Below, piece by piece: positions 51,340 through 60,147 of a stretch of 64,000 nucleotides of DNA. Origin of the DNA: Myxococcota bacterium (GTDB lineage: Bacteria; Myxococcota_A; UBA796); NCBI GenBank assembly GCA_029251165.1, contig JAQXDW010000072.1, positions 1-64,000 of the forward strand, written 5' to 3'. The notes below the pieces were generated by a model that saw only the letters and a list, made by a program, of their open reading frames with translations, was not told the origin of the DNA and searched no databases. Numbering within the stretch: position 1 is the stretch's first letter; every line of letters begins with the position of its first letter. The position numbers and the translations under genes are program-made.

Positions 51340-52326
51340 TCAGGCTGCCCATGACGCTGGCACAACCAGCACAGAGCACGTGCTGCTGTTGAGCACACTC
51401 CGGGTCAAGCTCACCTGGAGCAGCTCTCGCATGCTGCGCGTCCGCGAGGCTGGTACCACGACGAGGTCTGCATCACCTGGCCGCGTGTTTGGAAGCAGGC
51501 CGGAATGTCGAGCATCGGGATGCGGTGCTGCAGCTCGACGGGTGGATGCCGGACGTGGAGGCGCTGAATCCTTGACCAAGGTAGAGCGTCGCCGCGCAGC
51601 CCCCCCAGTGCGGTCTGGGGGCACAACAATCCTGCAGTGCGGCAGGTAGCGGGACATCCAGCGCAGGCTGTGGAGCCCGTCTGCAAGAGGAGTCGGCATG
51701 TGGACAACGGGCGCCCCGCGAGGCCTGCGACCAGCCACAACCAGGACCGGAATCTGGCTTCGGTGTGCGATCTGATCCGCCACCGGGGCCTGAAGAGGAG
51801 CCCACCAGCGGCGCTCAGACCGCCCGATGAGCAGGGCGGAGCAGTCCTTGACGTGAGCAGCCAATTCTGTGATTGCCCCTCCCTCAAGGACCGTCACTTC
51901 TCCACGATAAGCCGCTGGAATGGCATCGCGAAGCTCGCCCAGCCAGCGCTTCACCCTCACCGCCCGACGAGCCTGCTGCCGAATGCCCTGCGAGGAGTTC
52001 TCGAAGACCCCCCAGGGATCGCGGGGAGAGAGGACAGCACAGAGATCGAGCTGAGCACCGACTTTCTGGGCCCAGTCTACGGCATGCTCCATCAAGAACC
52101 ACGGCTCAGAGTCTGGACAGAGAGAGAGCACCAGCACAGGACGGGTCGATGCTGGAGGCGACGGGAGCAGCAGCAAGGTCGAGCCTGAGTCCTGATCCAT
52201 CTGGTACGTCACATTGCGCTCCTCAATCCCATCGACACCTCGTCCAAAAAAATAGGCTGGGTCAAATGTGAGGTCTATCGCAATGTTCATCGAATTCGTT
52301 TCGGTAATAACGAACAAAGAGGGCAT
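51340..52326 (-). CDS. Tandem universal-stress-protein (UspA) protein, with an apparent compensated frameshift
   Basis: 328 residues. Two Usp domains: the first includes LLLLPSPPASTRPVLVLS and CSALLIGRSERRWWAPLQAP and ends PVLVVAG; the second ends DADLVVVPASRTR and SVLVVPA. Between the domains, from a run of seven G (coding strand) to near 51500, the annotated frame is Arg/Pro-rich with poor third-position GC. The neighbouring frame there reads RIQRLHVRHPPVELQHRIPM with high third-position GC, so a plus-one then minus-one shift is likely. Start may be 52326 or the ATG at 52290. It is divergent from nhaR with 22 bases between starts. Confidence 0.65.
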   Translation of the reverse strand: MPSLFVITETNSMNIAIDLTFDPAYFFGRGVDGIEERNVTYQMDQDSGSTLLLLPSPPASTRPVLVLSLCPDSEPWFLMEHAVDWAQKVGAQLDLCAVLSPRDPWGVFENSSQGIRQQARRAVRVKRWLGELRDAIPAAYRGEVTVLEGGAITELAAHVKDCSALLIGRSERRWWAPLQAPVADQIAHRSQIPVLVVAGRRPRGAPVVHMPTPLADGLHSLRWMSRYLPHCRIVVPPDRTGGAARRRSTLVKDSAPPRPASTRRAAAPHPDARHSGLLPNTRPGDADLVVVPASRTRSMRELLQVSLTRSVLNSSTCSVLVVPASWAA

Positions 52327-52348
52327 TTTCAGGAGTTAAGTCACAGCC

Positions 52349-53275
52349 ATGAAGGATCTTAATTTCCAACACCTCCGCTACTTCTGGGTCACGGCCCGGG
52401 AGGGCAAGCTGAACAAAGCCAGCAAGCTTCTACACTTGTCTCCATCCACCATCAGCGCACAGATAAAGTCCCTCGAGCAGAGCCTCGGCTATGCATTGTT
52501 TGAGCGACGCGGCCGTGGACTGGCGCTGACCGAGCGCGGCGTCATGGTGAAGCAATATGCAGATGAGATCTTCGCACTCGGCCAGGAGATGGTCGATGCA
52601 GGGCGCAGGGCAACAAAGCAGCGTCATACCTACCGATTCCACGTCGGGGTCGCGAATGATCTGCCCAAGCTTGTCGCACGTGACCTGCTGGCTCCGGCCA
52701 TGAACATTGATGGCTGCCCGGTTCATCTCGTCGCCCATGAGGACAGTCCAGATCGACTCGTGGCCGACCTTGGAGTACACCACCTCGACATGGTGCTGGT
52801 GGATCGGCCCATGACCCTTTCCTCAGACCTGCGCGCAGAGAGCATCCTTCTGGGAGAGTCCACAGTCACCCTCATGGCTGCTCCGAGTCTGGCGGGACGA
52901 ATCCTCAACGGATTTCCCCAGAGCCTCGAAGGAGCACCGCTGCTTCTGCCCGAGGTTGGCTCAGCGATGCGTGGACTGCTTGAGACCTGGTTCGAGCAGT
53001 CAGGTATTCGGCCCCACGTCGTCGCAGAATTCGGTGACAGCGCACTCCTGAAGGCTTTTGGAGAGAAAGGGACCGGCGTATTTGCGGTCCCAACAGCGGT
53101 ACGAGCCGATGTAGAAGCGCAGTATCGGGTACTGGCTGTTGGGGAGCTTGAGGAGGCAAGGGAGCGCGTGTATGCCGTGGTCATGTCCTCCAGAATGCAG
53201 AACCAAGCGGTACAAGCAGTACTTCACGGCGCGGCTAACAATGTTCGCTTTAGACACACTAACAGTGCGAAATAA
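52349..53275 (+). CDS. nhaR: LysR family regulator of the NhaR type
   Basis: 308 residues. The helix-turn-helix opens with LNFQHLRYFWVTAREGKLNK and contains LSPSTISAQIKSLEQSLG and FERRGRGLALTERG, matching NhaR more than other LysR proteins (the Tyr-Phe-Trp block near residue 10 is typical). The effector domain has TVTLMAAPSLAG and GVFAVPTAV. NhaR activates nhaA in E. coli in response to sodium. An NhaC-type antiporter gene lies about 4 kb away, which supports a sodium role. The gene is divergent from the Usp gene. Confidence 0.7.
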   Translation: MKDLNFQHLRYFWVTAREGKLNKASKLLHLSPSTISAQIKSLEQSLGYALFERRGRGLALTERGVMVKQYADEIFALGQEMVDAGRRATKQRHTYRFHVGVANDLPKLVARDLLAPAMNIDGCPVHLVAHEDSPDRLVADLGVHHLDMVLVDRPMTLSSDLRAESILLGESTVTLMAAPSLAGRILNGFPQSLEGAPLLLPEVGSAMRGLLETWFEQSGIRPHVVAEFGDSALLKAFGEKGTGVFAVPTAVRADVEAQYRVLAVGELEEARERVYAVVMSSRMQNQAVQAVLHGAANNVRFRHTNSAK

Positions 53276-53330
53276 TGCAACTGACCGAATGAAAATCCCG
53301 CGCCTGGAGCGTGATGCGCCCAGAGCAGGC

Positions 53331-54197
53331 CTACTCCGTCGCGCCCATTCCAGTGCCGCTGTGGGTGACAGCCGGCATCTCAGCGCCCTGAACCTCTGCA
53401 TCCACGGTTCCGCCGGGTTCGTAGTCTGAGGTGTTGAACCGGCTGATAAAGGAGATCTGCCCATCGCCGGTGTCGTACGCGGTCGCCTGTACCCGGTTGC
53501 CTCGATTGCCCTCGATGATCTCGAGGGTGCCGGTCTCGCTGTCGTAGGAGGTGACCATTCCCACGTGGGAGTAGTCGCTGCGAAACAACACAACGTCGCC
53601 GGCCTGGGGGCCGAACGCGTCGAGCATCGCCTTGCGGCTCTCGCCAGTGCCGGAGCCAAGCTGGGTGGTGCGATGGTCGGTGCACCACTCACCGAAGGAG
53701 CCGTCGATGTACTTGCCCTGGGTAAAGAACAGGTGCAGCCGGTAGCCTGACCAGAACACCAGCCGGGTGAGGATCTCCTCGCGAATGCCCGCCTTCGCGT
53801 AGCTGTCGCCGATGAACATGCCGCACCAGGCCTGACCGGTGCTGTTGTTCGTGTCCTGGATCTCATCGACCATGGTGCCACGGTTGCTTCCGGTGGTCTC
53901 CCACGAGCCGTCCGTGCCGTACTGCTCAATGCCCTCTTGGTATGTAAGGTAGGCAGCCTTCACCGCAGCGTCTCCGCCAGACACGGTCTCTGGAGCGGCG
54001 GCGGCGGCTTTCTCCGTAGTGAACGGGCCGGACATGCCGGACATGCCGCGAAAAGACACCGCCTCTTCTGGCGTGTTGCCCGAGATACCGCTGAGCCGCT
54101 CCTGGTTGCTGGGGCGCATGCGCGGGTTGCGGCTTGAGCGAGGGGCTGCTGACTGGCTGCGTCCTCCCTTGGGGCGGCGATGGCTGTGGTTGGGCAT
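53331..54197 (-). CDS. CHAP/NlpC-like amidase domain protein without signal peptide
   Basis: 288 residues from the ATG at 54197 (MPNHSHRRPKGGRSQ), which has GAGGTG 6 bases upstream. The N-terminal 75 residues are basic, low-complexity and contain a MSGMSG element. The domain at about 85-255 has GQAWCGMFIGDSYAKAG (nucleophile Cys), AGDVVLFRSDYSHVGMVTSY (His) and LEIIEGNRGN, the CHAP/NlpC-type papain-like order. Such enzymes cut peptidoglycan peptide bonds. Without a signal it may need another export route, such as a contractile injection system. That is an inference. Confidence 0.6.
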   Translation of the reverse strand: MPNHSHRRPKGGRSQSAAPRSSRNPRMRPSNQERLSGISGNTPEEAVSFRGMSGMSGPFTTEKAAAAAPETVSGGDAAVKAAYLTYQEGIEQYGTDGSWETTGSNRGTMVDEIQDTNNSTGQAWCGMFIGDSYAKAGIREEILTRLVFWSGYRLHLFFTQGKYIDGSFGEWCTDHRTTQLGSGTGESRKAMLDAFGPQAGDVVLFRSDYSHVGMVTSYDSETGTLEIIEGNRGNRVQATAYDTGDGQISFISRFNTSDYEPGGTVDAEVQGAEMPAVTHSGTGMGATE

Positions 54198-54311
54198 GGG
54201 GCACCTCGTCTGACGGTAGAGTAGCACCGAAGCTCACGCCGAACATCCCTCAGTGACTGTTCGGTATCCGTATATGGTCTTGGAATACTGACGATTCAGC
54301 CCCCCTGCTCG

Positions 54312-55149
54312 ATGGCGAACCGGGTCGCGACTGGCGTGTGGTGGACGGTGCAGACCGCACACGAGCGGGGGGCACACTCCGGACGGTGGCGAGTCCGAAC
54401 CGCCAACCACATGACGAGACGACCGGACTGGTCGTGCCGCTCACTGCGAGCACCAGGACGGACTGCGACACCCTGCTCATCCACCACCGCATCGAGGCCA
54501 CCACTCCGATCGGCGCCCCCCCCAGACCGACACCACCACAGCCTCAGACCGGGAGGGCATTGCGTGGCTGGTGGGCTGCTCCTGATGCTGTCGGACGGGG
54601 ACTACCCTGAGGGCGAAGTCCCGCAGACCACCGTCACCTGGAGCCGCTCTGAGGCTGAGAGTCAGACCAACAGCCACGCCGCTGGCTACGCCCCGACCCG
54701 CTCGACGGAGCAGTCACACACCCAGAGCAACGTTCTCGTTCTGCCCCAAGCAGCCACCAGTGGCGACGCCCCGGTGAGCGACTTCAGCTGGAGGGAGACC
54801 ACCAGCCGATGCCGAGCGTGGGGGGACGACACCGCACATCCCATCCAGATCCTCAGCCGGCTGTGGGGCGTTCTCAGCGGCCACCTGGTCGGGCTGGACC
54901 TGGGCGAGCATCAACCATGAGGCAGCGGAGCACTCCCGACAGCTCCAGAGCCGCGAGCGGGTGCAGCGCTCCTGGGACTGGACGGAGAAAGACGGGATGC
55001 TTGAAGAGCTGTGCACCACCGAGGCTCGCCGCCAAGAGTCGCTGGCCATGCGGCACTGCGTCCGGCTGCACGACTGGAAGTGCTGCCGTGGTCGCGCCGT
55101 CACCTCTCGGCTCAGCAGCGACCAGCCAGCGCTCACCATCGCGCTTTAG
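54312..55149 (+). pseudogene. Frame-broken gene of unknown function
   Basis: Four successive plus-strand pieces join with high third-position GC. The first opens MANRVATGVWWTVQTAHERG (54312 to about 54372). The second reads LVVPLTASTRTDCDTLLIHH (to about 54520). The third reads SDGDYPEGEVPQTTVTW and GYAPTRSTEQSHTQSNV (to about 54820). The fourth reads WTWASINHEAAEHSRQ and KDGMLEELCTTEARRQES and ends ALTIAL at 55149. The switches fall at or near G6 (54368), C8 (54516) and G6 (54821). No family recognised. A minus-strand reading around 54296-54487 (ECAPRSCAVCTVHHTP) is also possible, so strand is not fully certain. Confidence 0.4.
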
Positions 55150-55266
55150 CCCGACGACGGGCGGACCGTTCCAGAGCGCAGAGGGCTCGCACCCTGACCG
55201 AAGTCGAGCAAGACCTCCTAGACCTGGTGGCACCGCGCAGTGGTCTGCACTGCTCCCGAGGTCTGC

Positions 55267-55563
55267 TCAGTCCTCAGCCGGGGCGTGGCAGGCGGACAGC
55301 ATCGCGAGCGCCCCAGCTCGCAGCGACGCGACCGCCTCCATGACCGCATCGCTGGAGCCCTCCTTCAGCACGGTGCCCACCTCCACGAGTCCCAGGCAGC
55401 CCTTGCAGGCACCGGCGCTCTTGAGCTGGGTGAGCATCTCCGTGTGAAACAGCCAGCGGGCGGCATCTGCCGGAGCCATGGCACCCGCGTCCAGCGCCTC
55501 GACGAGTCCAAGACACTGGATCGCAACAAAGGCCCGCAGATCCGTCGCGTTAAATTGCTCCAC
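55267..55563 (-). CDS. Small hypothetical protein
   Basis: 98 residues from the GTG at 55563, with AGCAGGGG 7-8 bases upstream; a longer frame begins with a Cys-rich stretch that looks untranslated. The protein is helical: FNATDLRAFVAIQCLGLVE, AADAARWLFHTEMLTQLKS and a Cys-x-x-Cys (CKGC) near the middle. No signal peptide and no known family. It stands between the frame-broken region and the OMP gene. Confidence 0.5.
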   Translation of the reverse strand: MEQFNATDLRAFVAIQCLGLVEALDAGAMAPADAARWLFHTEMLTQLKSAGACKGCLGLVEVGTVLKEGSSDAVMEAVASLRAGALAMLSACHAPAED

Positions 55564-55711
55564 AACACACCCCTGCTTGAGACAGCAGGGCTGCAAGCCG
55601 CTGCTGTCCGGCCGACAACGTGCTCACGACAGCACCACCCGTCAACCGCCTCGATGTGACGACCCGATGACGCCGCGCCAGCACCGAGAGCGCTCGGCCA
55701 CAGTCGCGGAC

Positions 55712-56740
55712 TTAGAAGAAGTAGACCCGCACGCCGGTCCGGAAGGTGGCGCCGGTGGTGAGCACCGGGAAGGCGAGGGTGTCGAACCACTCCGGATCAC
55801 TCTGGGCGAGGGCCTCGCTGCTCAGCGCGGTGAGCAGCTGCTTGGTCTCCGTCTTCATGTTGGTGCCGTAGACCGTCTTGGCCGCCCCCGAGGAGTTCAG
55901 CTCTGCGAAGAACGCGATGCCGTTCTTGGTGCCCGCCTGCACGCCGAGGCCATAGTTCAGGCCGATGCCGGTCATGTTGAAGGCGATGGTGTCGGAGACC
56001 GCGCCAGGAGAGTAGTTCGTTATCGTCAGCGCATCGATATCGAGGTGCGTCGCGAGGACATTTGCGTAGACCTCGTCGACATCCATCTCGACCGAGAATC
56101 CGCCGCTGAAGTACGATGCACCGAAGCTTCCGTACGCGAAGGAGTACGGGCGCTTCTTCAGGGGGACCTTGATGCCCAGGGTGACCGGCACCTCCATCCA
56201 GGAGGCGTCGTACTGGTTGATCATCGTTCCGCCAGAGTAGTCGGCGGGGTCGAGCTGGTTGATCGCAAACAGCAGCATGAGGTCATCCGCCTCGGCGATG
56301 TCTCCGAGGGTGCGCTCCTGGTAGCCGCCGCTGATGCGCTGGGAGAAGTGAACCCCGGACTGGATAAACAGCGGGAACTTCACCAGGTCGTCGAGCTCAT
56401 ACCGGATCCGACTTCCAAGCTCCACGCCGAGCATCGAGCCGCCGAGCATGGGCTCCGCGCCCATCATCTTGAAGATCGAGTCGGTCCTGTCGGAGTTGGC
56501 CCAGATCGTCGCGTTGGACTGATCGCTCATCAGGGCCTTGTCGGTGTTGTAGAGGGTGTTCGCGATGGTGGAGTCTGCGGTGTCGAGGGTACCGTCCTGA
56601 GAGATCGTGGAGCCAAGTCCCGCCATGTCCGGGCGGATCCCGCCGGTAAAGTCAATGGAGAGGCGCTTGGGCCCGTCGCCTGCCAGCGCAGGGGCGGAGA
56701 ACATCGACGCGAAGGCAATGACGGTGGCGGTGCGCAGCAT
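55712..56740 (-). CDS. Outer-membrane beta-barrel protein
   Basis: 342 residues from the ATG at 56740 (MLRTATVIAFASMFSAPALAG), with TGAGG 6-7 bases upstream; a TTG at 56752 is less likely. Signal peptide cut after ALA. The mature chain alternates Gly/aromatic residues in strand-like pattern (FAYGSFGASYFSGGFSVEMD, FNMTGIGLNYGLGVQAG) and ends GVRVYFF, the terminal Phe required by the Bam system. Family unknown; about 14 to 16 strands are possible. It follows nhaC at 66 bases, with its own promoter. Confidence 0.7.
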   Translation of the reverse strand: MLRTATVIAFASMFSAPALAGDGPKRLSIDFTGGIRPDMAGLGSTISQDGTLDTADSTIANTLYNTDKALMSDQSNATIWANSDRTDSIFKMMGAEPMLGGSMLGVELGSRIRYELDDLVKFPLFIQSGVHFSQRISGGYQERTLGDIAEADDLMLLFAINQLDPADYSGGTMINQYDASWMEVPVTLGIKVPLKKRPYSFAYGSFGASYFSGGFSVEMDVDEVYANVLATHLDIDALTITNYSPGAVSDTIAFNMTGIGLNYGLGVQAGTKNGIAFFAELNSSGAAKTVYGTNMKTETKQLLTALSSEALAQSDPEWFDTLAFPVLTTGATFRTGVRVYFF

Positions 56741-56775
56741 ATTGATCCTCAACTTCCAGGGTATTCTGGCTTGGT

Positions 56776-56805
56776 ATACTACAGATAGAAGGCGAACAGT
56801 AGCAA
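56776..56805 (-). promoter_or_regulatory. Possible promoter of the OMP gene
   Basis: Minus strand TTGCTA (56805-56800), an 18-base spacer and TAGTAT (56781-56776). The predicted start lies about 28 bases before the ATG at 56740 and just after the nhaC stop. Confidence 0.4.
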
Positions 56806-56806
56806 A

Positions 56807-58243
56807 TTACAGAACGGCTGCCGCGACAATCGTTGAGGCCACGGCCCCGACACCGGCTGCGGCGAGCGCGAGCGGGAGCTGCGTGTTGACGTGATCCATC
56901 AGGTCACAGCCGGTAAACATGGAGGAGAGGATGGTGGTGTCGGAGATCGGAGAGCACTGGTCACCGAACACCGCGCCGCCCAGGACCGAGCCGAAGCAGA
57001 CCTGTAGGAACACCGGGTTCTCCGGAGCCAGCGCCCAGGCCAGCGGCATCGCGACCGGGAAGATGACCGCGTAGGTGCCCCAGGAGGTGCCCGTCGAGAA
57101 GGCGATGATCATGCACAGCGCAGACAGGGCACCGGGCAGGGCGATCGGCGGGAAGCTGTCTCCGAGGACCGCGACGAGGTAGGCCGCGGTGTGCAGCTCC
57201 TTGGCGACGGTGCCCATGGTCACTGCGAGGCCGAGGATGATCGCGCCGATGGTCATGCTCTTGCAGCCGTCCATGAAGCCATCCATCACGTCGGAGACCG
57301 ACATGCCCTTGGCGAGCGCGACGAGCATCGCGGACAGCACGCAGCCCATGAAGGCCTCGTTGATCCAGTTCTGCCGGTCGATGACGTAGGGCACCACCGC
57401 GACGAGGATGAGCACCGCGATCGGCAGCACAAAGTCGACCAGGCCCGCCTGGTAGCCCGTCTCAGCGTTGTCGGCGGGGTCGGAGTCCAGCGCCGGGAGC
57501 ATCGGCTTTGCGGTGGGGCTGTCCAGGGCACCGGTCTCCCGTGCACGGGCCCGCGCTGCCGACATCCGCTTGCCCACCCACGGCAGCAACCCAAGCGAGA
57601 ACAGCAGGGTGCCGATGACAGCGAAGATGCCGTAGAAGTTGAACTTCAGCGAGGAGATGAACAGGTCCATTCCGGCGTTTTCATCCGGAATGAGCGGGAT
57701 GGTCCCCGCGACCAGCCCGGCGACAAAGATCGGCCAGGCGTTGAACGGCAGGATGGTGGCGATGGGGCTGGAGGTGGAGTCCACCACGTAGGCCAGCTCC
57801 TCATGGCTGACCCGCTCCCCATCGGCGACCGGCTTTACGGTGGTCCCGGTGAGGACGGTGCTGACCGTCCCGCCCTGGTGGAAGATGCAGCCGAGCAGCC
57901 AGGTGAACACCAGCGCACCGCGTGGCCCACGGGCGAACCGCTTTCCGACCTGCTCCGCGAAGTACAGCGCCCCGCCGGTCCGCTCCCAGATGCCGATGAG
58001 GCCGCCGAGGCACCACAGGTAGATCAGCAGGATCTTGGCAAACGACTCGCTGCCAAGGGCCGGCAGGAAGAACTGGGTGATGATGTTGGCGCTGGCGACA
58101 TCCCCGGTCTGATACCAGAGCACCAGTCCGCCGCTCGCCACCCCAAGAAACAGCGAGGGGAGGACCTGACGGGTGGCGAACGCGAGCCCGATGGCAAGGA
58201 GGGCGGGGATCAGCGAGAGGAAGCTGGGATCGACCCCTTCCAT
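56807..58243 (-). CDS. nhaC: Na+/H+ antiporter, NhaC type
   Basis: 478 residues with about eleven membrane helices. Family blocks include GCIFHQGGTVSTVLTGTTVK, VDSTSSPIATILPFNAWP, AFSTGTSWGTYAVIFPVAM and GSVLGGAVFGDQCSPISDTT. These are typical of NhaC/Nhac-like transporters of the IT superfamily, which exchange external protons for internal sodium. Related proteins also move amino-acid/organic ions, so the ion pair is not certain. An NhaR-type regulator gene lies about 4 kb away on the other strand. Confidence 0.8.
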   Translation of the reverse strand: MEGVDPSFLSLIPALLAIGLAFATRQVLPSLFLGVASGGLVLWYQTGDVASANIITQFFLPALGSESFAKILLIYLWCLGGLIGIWERTGGALYFAEQVGKRFARGPRGALVFTWLLGCIFHQGGTVSTVLTGTTVKPVADGERVSHEELAYVVDSTSSPIATILPFNAWPIFVAGLVAGTIPLIPDENAGMDLFISSLKFNFYGIFAVIGTLLFSLGLLPWVGKRMSAARARARETGALDSPTAKPMLPALDSDPADNAETGYQAGLVDFVLPIAVLILVAVVPYVIDRQNWINEAFMGCVLSAMLVALAKGMSVSDVMDGFMDGCKSMTIGAIILGLAVTMGTVAKELHTAAYLVAVLGDSFPPIALPGALSALCMIIAFSTGTSWGTYAVIFPVAMPLAWALAPENPVFLQVCFGSVLGGAVFGDQCSPISDTTILSSMFTGCDLMDHVNTQLPLALAAAGVGAVASTIVAAAVL

Positions 58244-58305
58244 AGTGGGACTCCAGGTGAGGACTCCGCCGAGTATACCGGAGGGCTGCTGCCGGCCAGC
58301 CCGGC

Positions 58306-59187
58306 CTACCCGTAGTCTGCGACAGCCTGGGGCTCACCGCAGAACACACAGGAGACCGCATCCGTCGCCCACCCACAGGTCGAGCAGGCTCCGCCGAGCG
58401 CGTGTACATCGAACGGGTGGTCATTTCCGCACGTCCACAGCTCCCCCATCGGCGGGGCCTCGCCGCAGCGGGGACACCGTGCCGTGGGCTGGCGTGGTCC
58501 GCTGAGAAGATCGCCCCGTGCGCGGGCGACCCGCAGGCCAACGAAGCTTCGCCAGGCGGCGTAGGCAGCGATGATGCCCAGCCAGTACGACTGCCAGAAG
58601 ATCACCGCGCAAGCCCCAGCGACCACCGAGGTGACCAGTCCCAGCGCAGCAGCGATCGCGAGGCTGCGCTCCTGGCCGATGAAGAACCACAGCAGCGCCC
58701 GGACGATCTGTCCCCCGTCCAGCGGGTAGATCGGCAGTACGTTGAACAGGAACAGCCCGACGTTGATCACCGTGAGGGTCAGCATCATCGTCTCGAAGTC
58801 TGCCGACAGGTGGCCGCGCAGCAGGAACCAGAGTCCGAGGGTCACCGGGACGAGGGCGAGGTTGACCAGCGGACCAGCGGCGATGCTCCAGAGGTGCGCG
58901 CCGGGACGCGGGGGCGGGCGCACATACGCCACGCCCCCGAGCGGCCACAGCATGATCCGCTGCGCCTCTCCGCCCACCGACCGGCACGCCAGGGCGTGAC
59001 CGAACTCGTGGAGCAGCACCAAGGCGAACAGCGCGATGTACTCCGAGATGTTCCAGACCAGCGAGGTGTACTGGTCCGCACGCCACTGAATCTCCAGCAG
59101 CCCGATCACCGCCCAGCTCCAGTGGAGGTAGACGTCGATGCCGCGAAAGGCGAACAGGCGGATGGAGCCAGAGGATGGAGCAGCCAT
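58306..59187 (-). CDS. Site-2-protease family (M50) membrane metalloprotease with zinc ribbon
   Basis: 293 residues. Helices at 30-190 carry the zinc motif HEFGH and the second motif NVLPIYPLDGGQ. These are the SpoIVFB/S2P signatures for cutting within membranes. The C-terminal 70 residues are a zinc-ribbon region with CPRCG, CSTCG and CVFCG, absent from most SpoIVFB proteins. Substrates are probably membrane-tethered transcription factors or sigma-anti-sigma pairs. No anti-sigma factor is next to it, but the ZAS-like protein at 16.5-18 kb is in the same window. Confidence 0.85.
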   Translation of the reverse strand: MAAPSSGSIRLFAFRGIDVYLHWSWAVIGLLEIQWRADQYTSLVWNISEYIALFALVLLHEFGHALACRSVGGEAQRIMLWPLGGVAYVRPPPRPGAHLWSIAAGPLVNLALVPVTLGLWFLLRGHLSADFETMMLTLTVINVGLFLFNVLPIYPLDGGQIVRALLWFFIGQERSLAIAAALGLVTSVVAGACAVIFWQSYWLGIIAAYAAWRSFVGLRVARARGDLLSGPRQPTARCPRCGEAPPMGELWTCGNDHPFDVHALGGACSTCGWATDAVSCVFCGEPQAVADYG

Positions 59188-59232
59188 ACGGCATCCTATA
59201 CCGGCGCTCCTTCACTTGCCCTCGTCAGTCCA

Positions 59233-60147
59233 TCAGCGGGATCGGCGCAGCAGCCGGCTGGCGAGCATCGCGGCGACCATCACCGCCAGCCGCCCGTTGG
59301 CAGACTCGACCCCCGCCCAGGAATACAGCAGGACCCCGAGCATGAAGCCCTGCACCGTCAGGGTGACGTGACCGACCCACCGCGGAACGCCGCCCGGTGA
59401 GCGCAGGGCCGCGAAGAGCCCCAGGAGCATGACGCCGACGACGATGACATCATCGGGAATTCCCACCGCGCGGGGCCCCCAGAACAGCGGCTGAAACGCC
59501 AGCACCCCCAGCACGATGATCAGCAGCGCTGTCGGCAGGGCCGCGAGGACGTAGATCGCCAGGGAGCGCGCCGCGATGAACCGGCGCGCTCCTCGAAGGA
59601 CTGCGGTGAGGATGCCGCCGAACACGAGGTACCAGAGGTAAGACGTCACCGGCACCCCCAGCCAGCGGGTCTTGACCGCCTCCAGGTGGATCTCCTGCAC
59701 GGCAGCCTCTGCCGGGGCGCCCCAGACCCACCAGCCGGCTGAGACGCCGATGGTGTCGAACGGGATGTCCAGCAGGCAGATCGCCAGCCCGCCGATCACC
59801 GCCTCTCGCCACCAGGGCAGCCCGTGGTGGTCCACCGTCTTGAGGCCGACGTAGTAGAAGACTGGGTAGAGGGCGCTGATGTACAGCGGCAGCAGCCCGT
59901 CGTAGAGCTGCACGCTGAACGTCGCGTGGGCGTAGTTCTGCCAGTAGTGGAACGCGATCATCTCCATGCTCAGCCCGTACGCCACGATCACCAGCCACTG
60001 AAACACCGGGTAGCGATCTCCGCGCCGGTACTGACCAAGGGCGTGGGCGGCAGTCATCAGGAAGCAGCCGATGATCAGCCACTCCAGGGCAAAGAAGTGC
60101 CACGGCAGAGAGAGCGGGGAGGTCAGGGAGATCAAAGGGCTGTCCAC
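59233..60147 (-). CDS. Polytopic membrane protein of unknown function
   Basis: 304 residues with eight or nine membrane helices. Notable pieces are EWLIIGCFLMTAAHALGQY, IAFHYWQNYAHATF, LDIPFDTIGVSAGWWVWG and VTSYLWYLVFGGI. Trp, Tyr and His sit at helix ends, and the Gly-Trp-Trp-Val-Trp motif is noteworthy. No family recognised with certainty; it might belong to the diverse carotenoid/lipid-modifying membrane protein folds, but that is weak. Its start overlaps the OmpA stop by 16 bases. Confidence 0.55.
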   Translation of the reverse strand: MDSPLISLTSPLSLPWHFFALEWLIIGCFLMTAAHALGQYRRGDRYPVFQWLVIVAYGLSMEMIAFHYWQNYAHATFSVQLYDGLLPLYISALYPVFYYVGLKTVDHHGLPWWREAVIGGLAICLLDIPFDTIGVSAGWWVWGAPAEAAVQEIHLEAVKTRWLGVPVTSYLWYLVFGGILTAVLRGARRFIAARSLAIYVLAALPTALLIIVLGVLAFQPLFWGPRAVGIPDDVIVVGVMLLGLFAALRSPGGVPRWVGHVTLTVQGFMLGVLLYSWAGVESANGRLAVMVAAMLASRLLRRSR

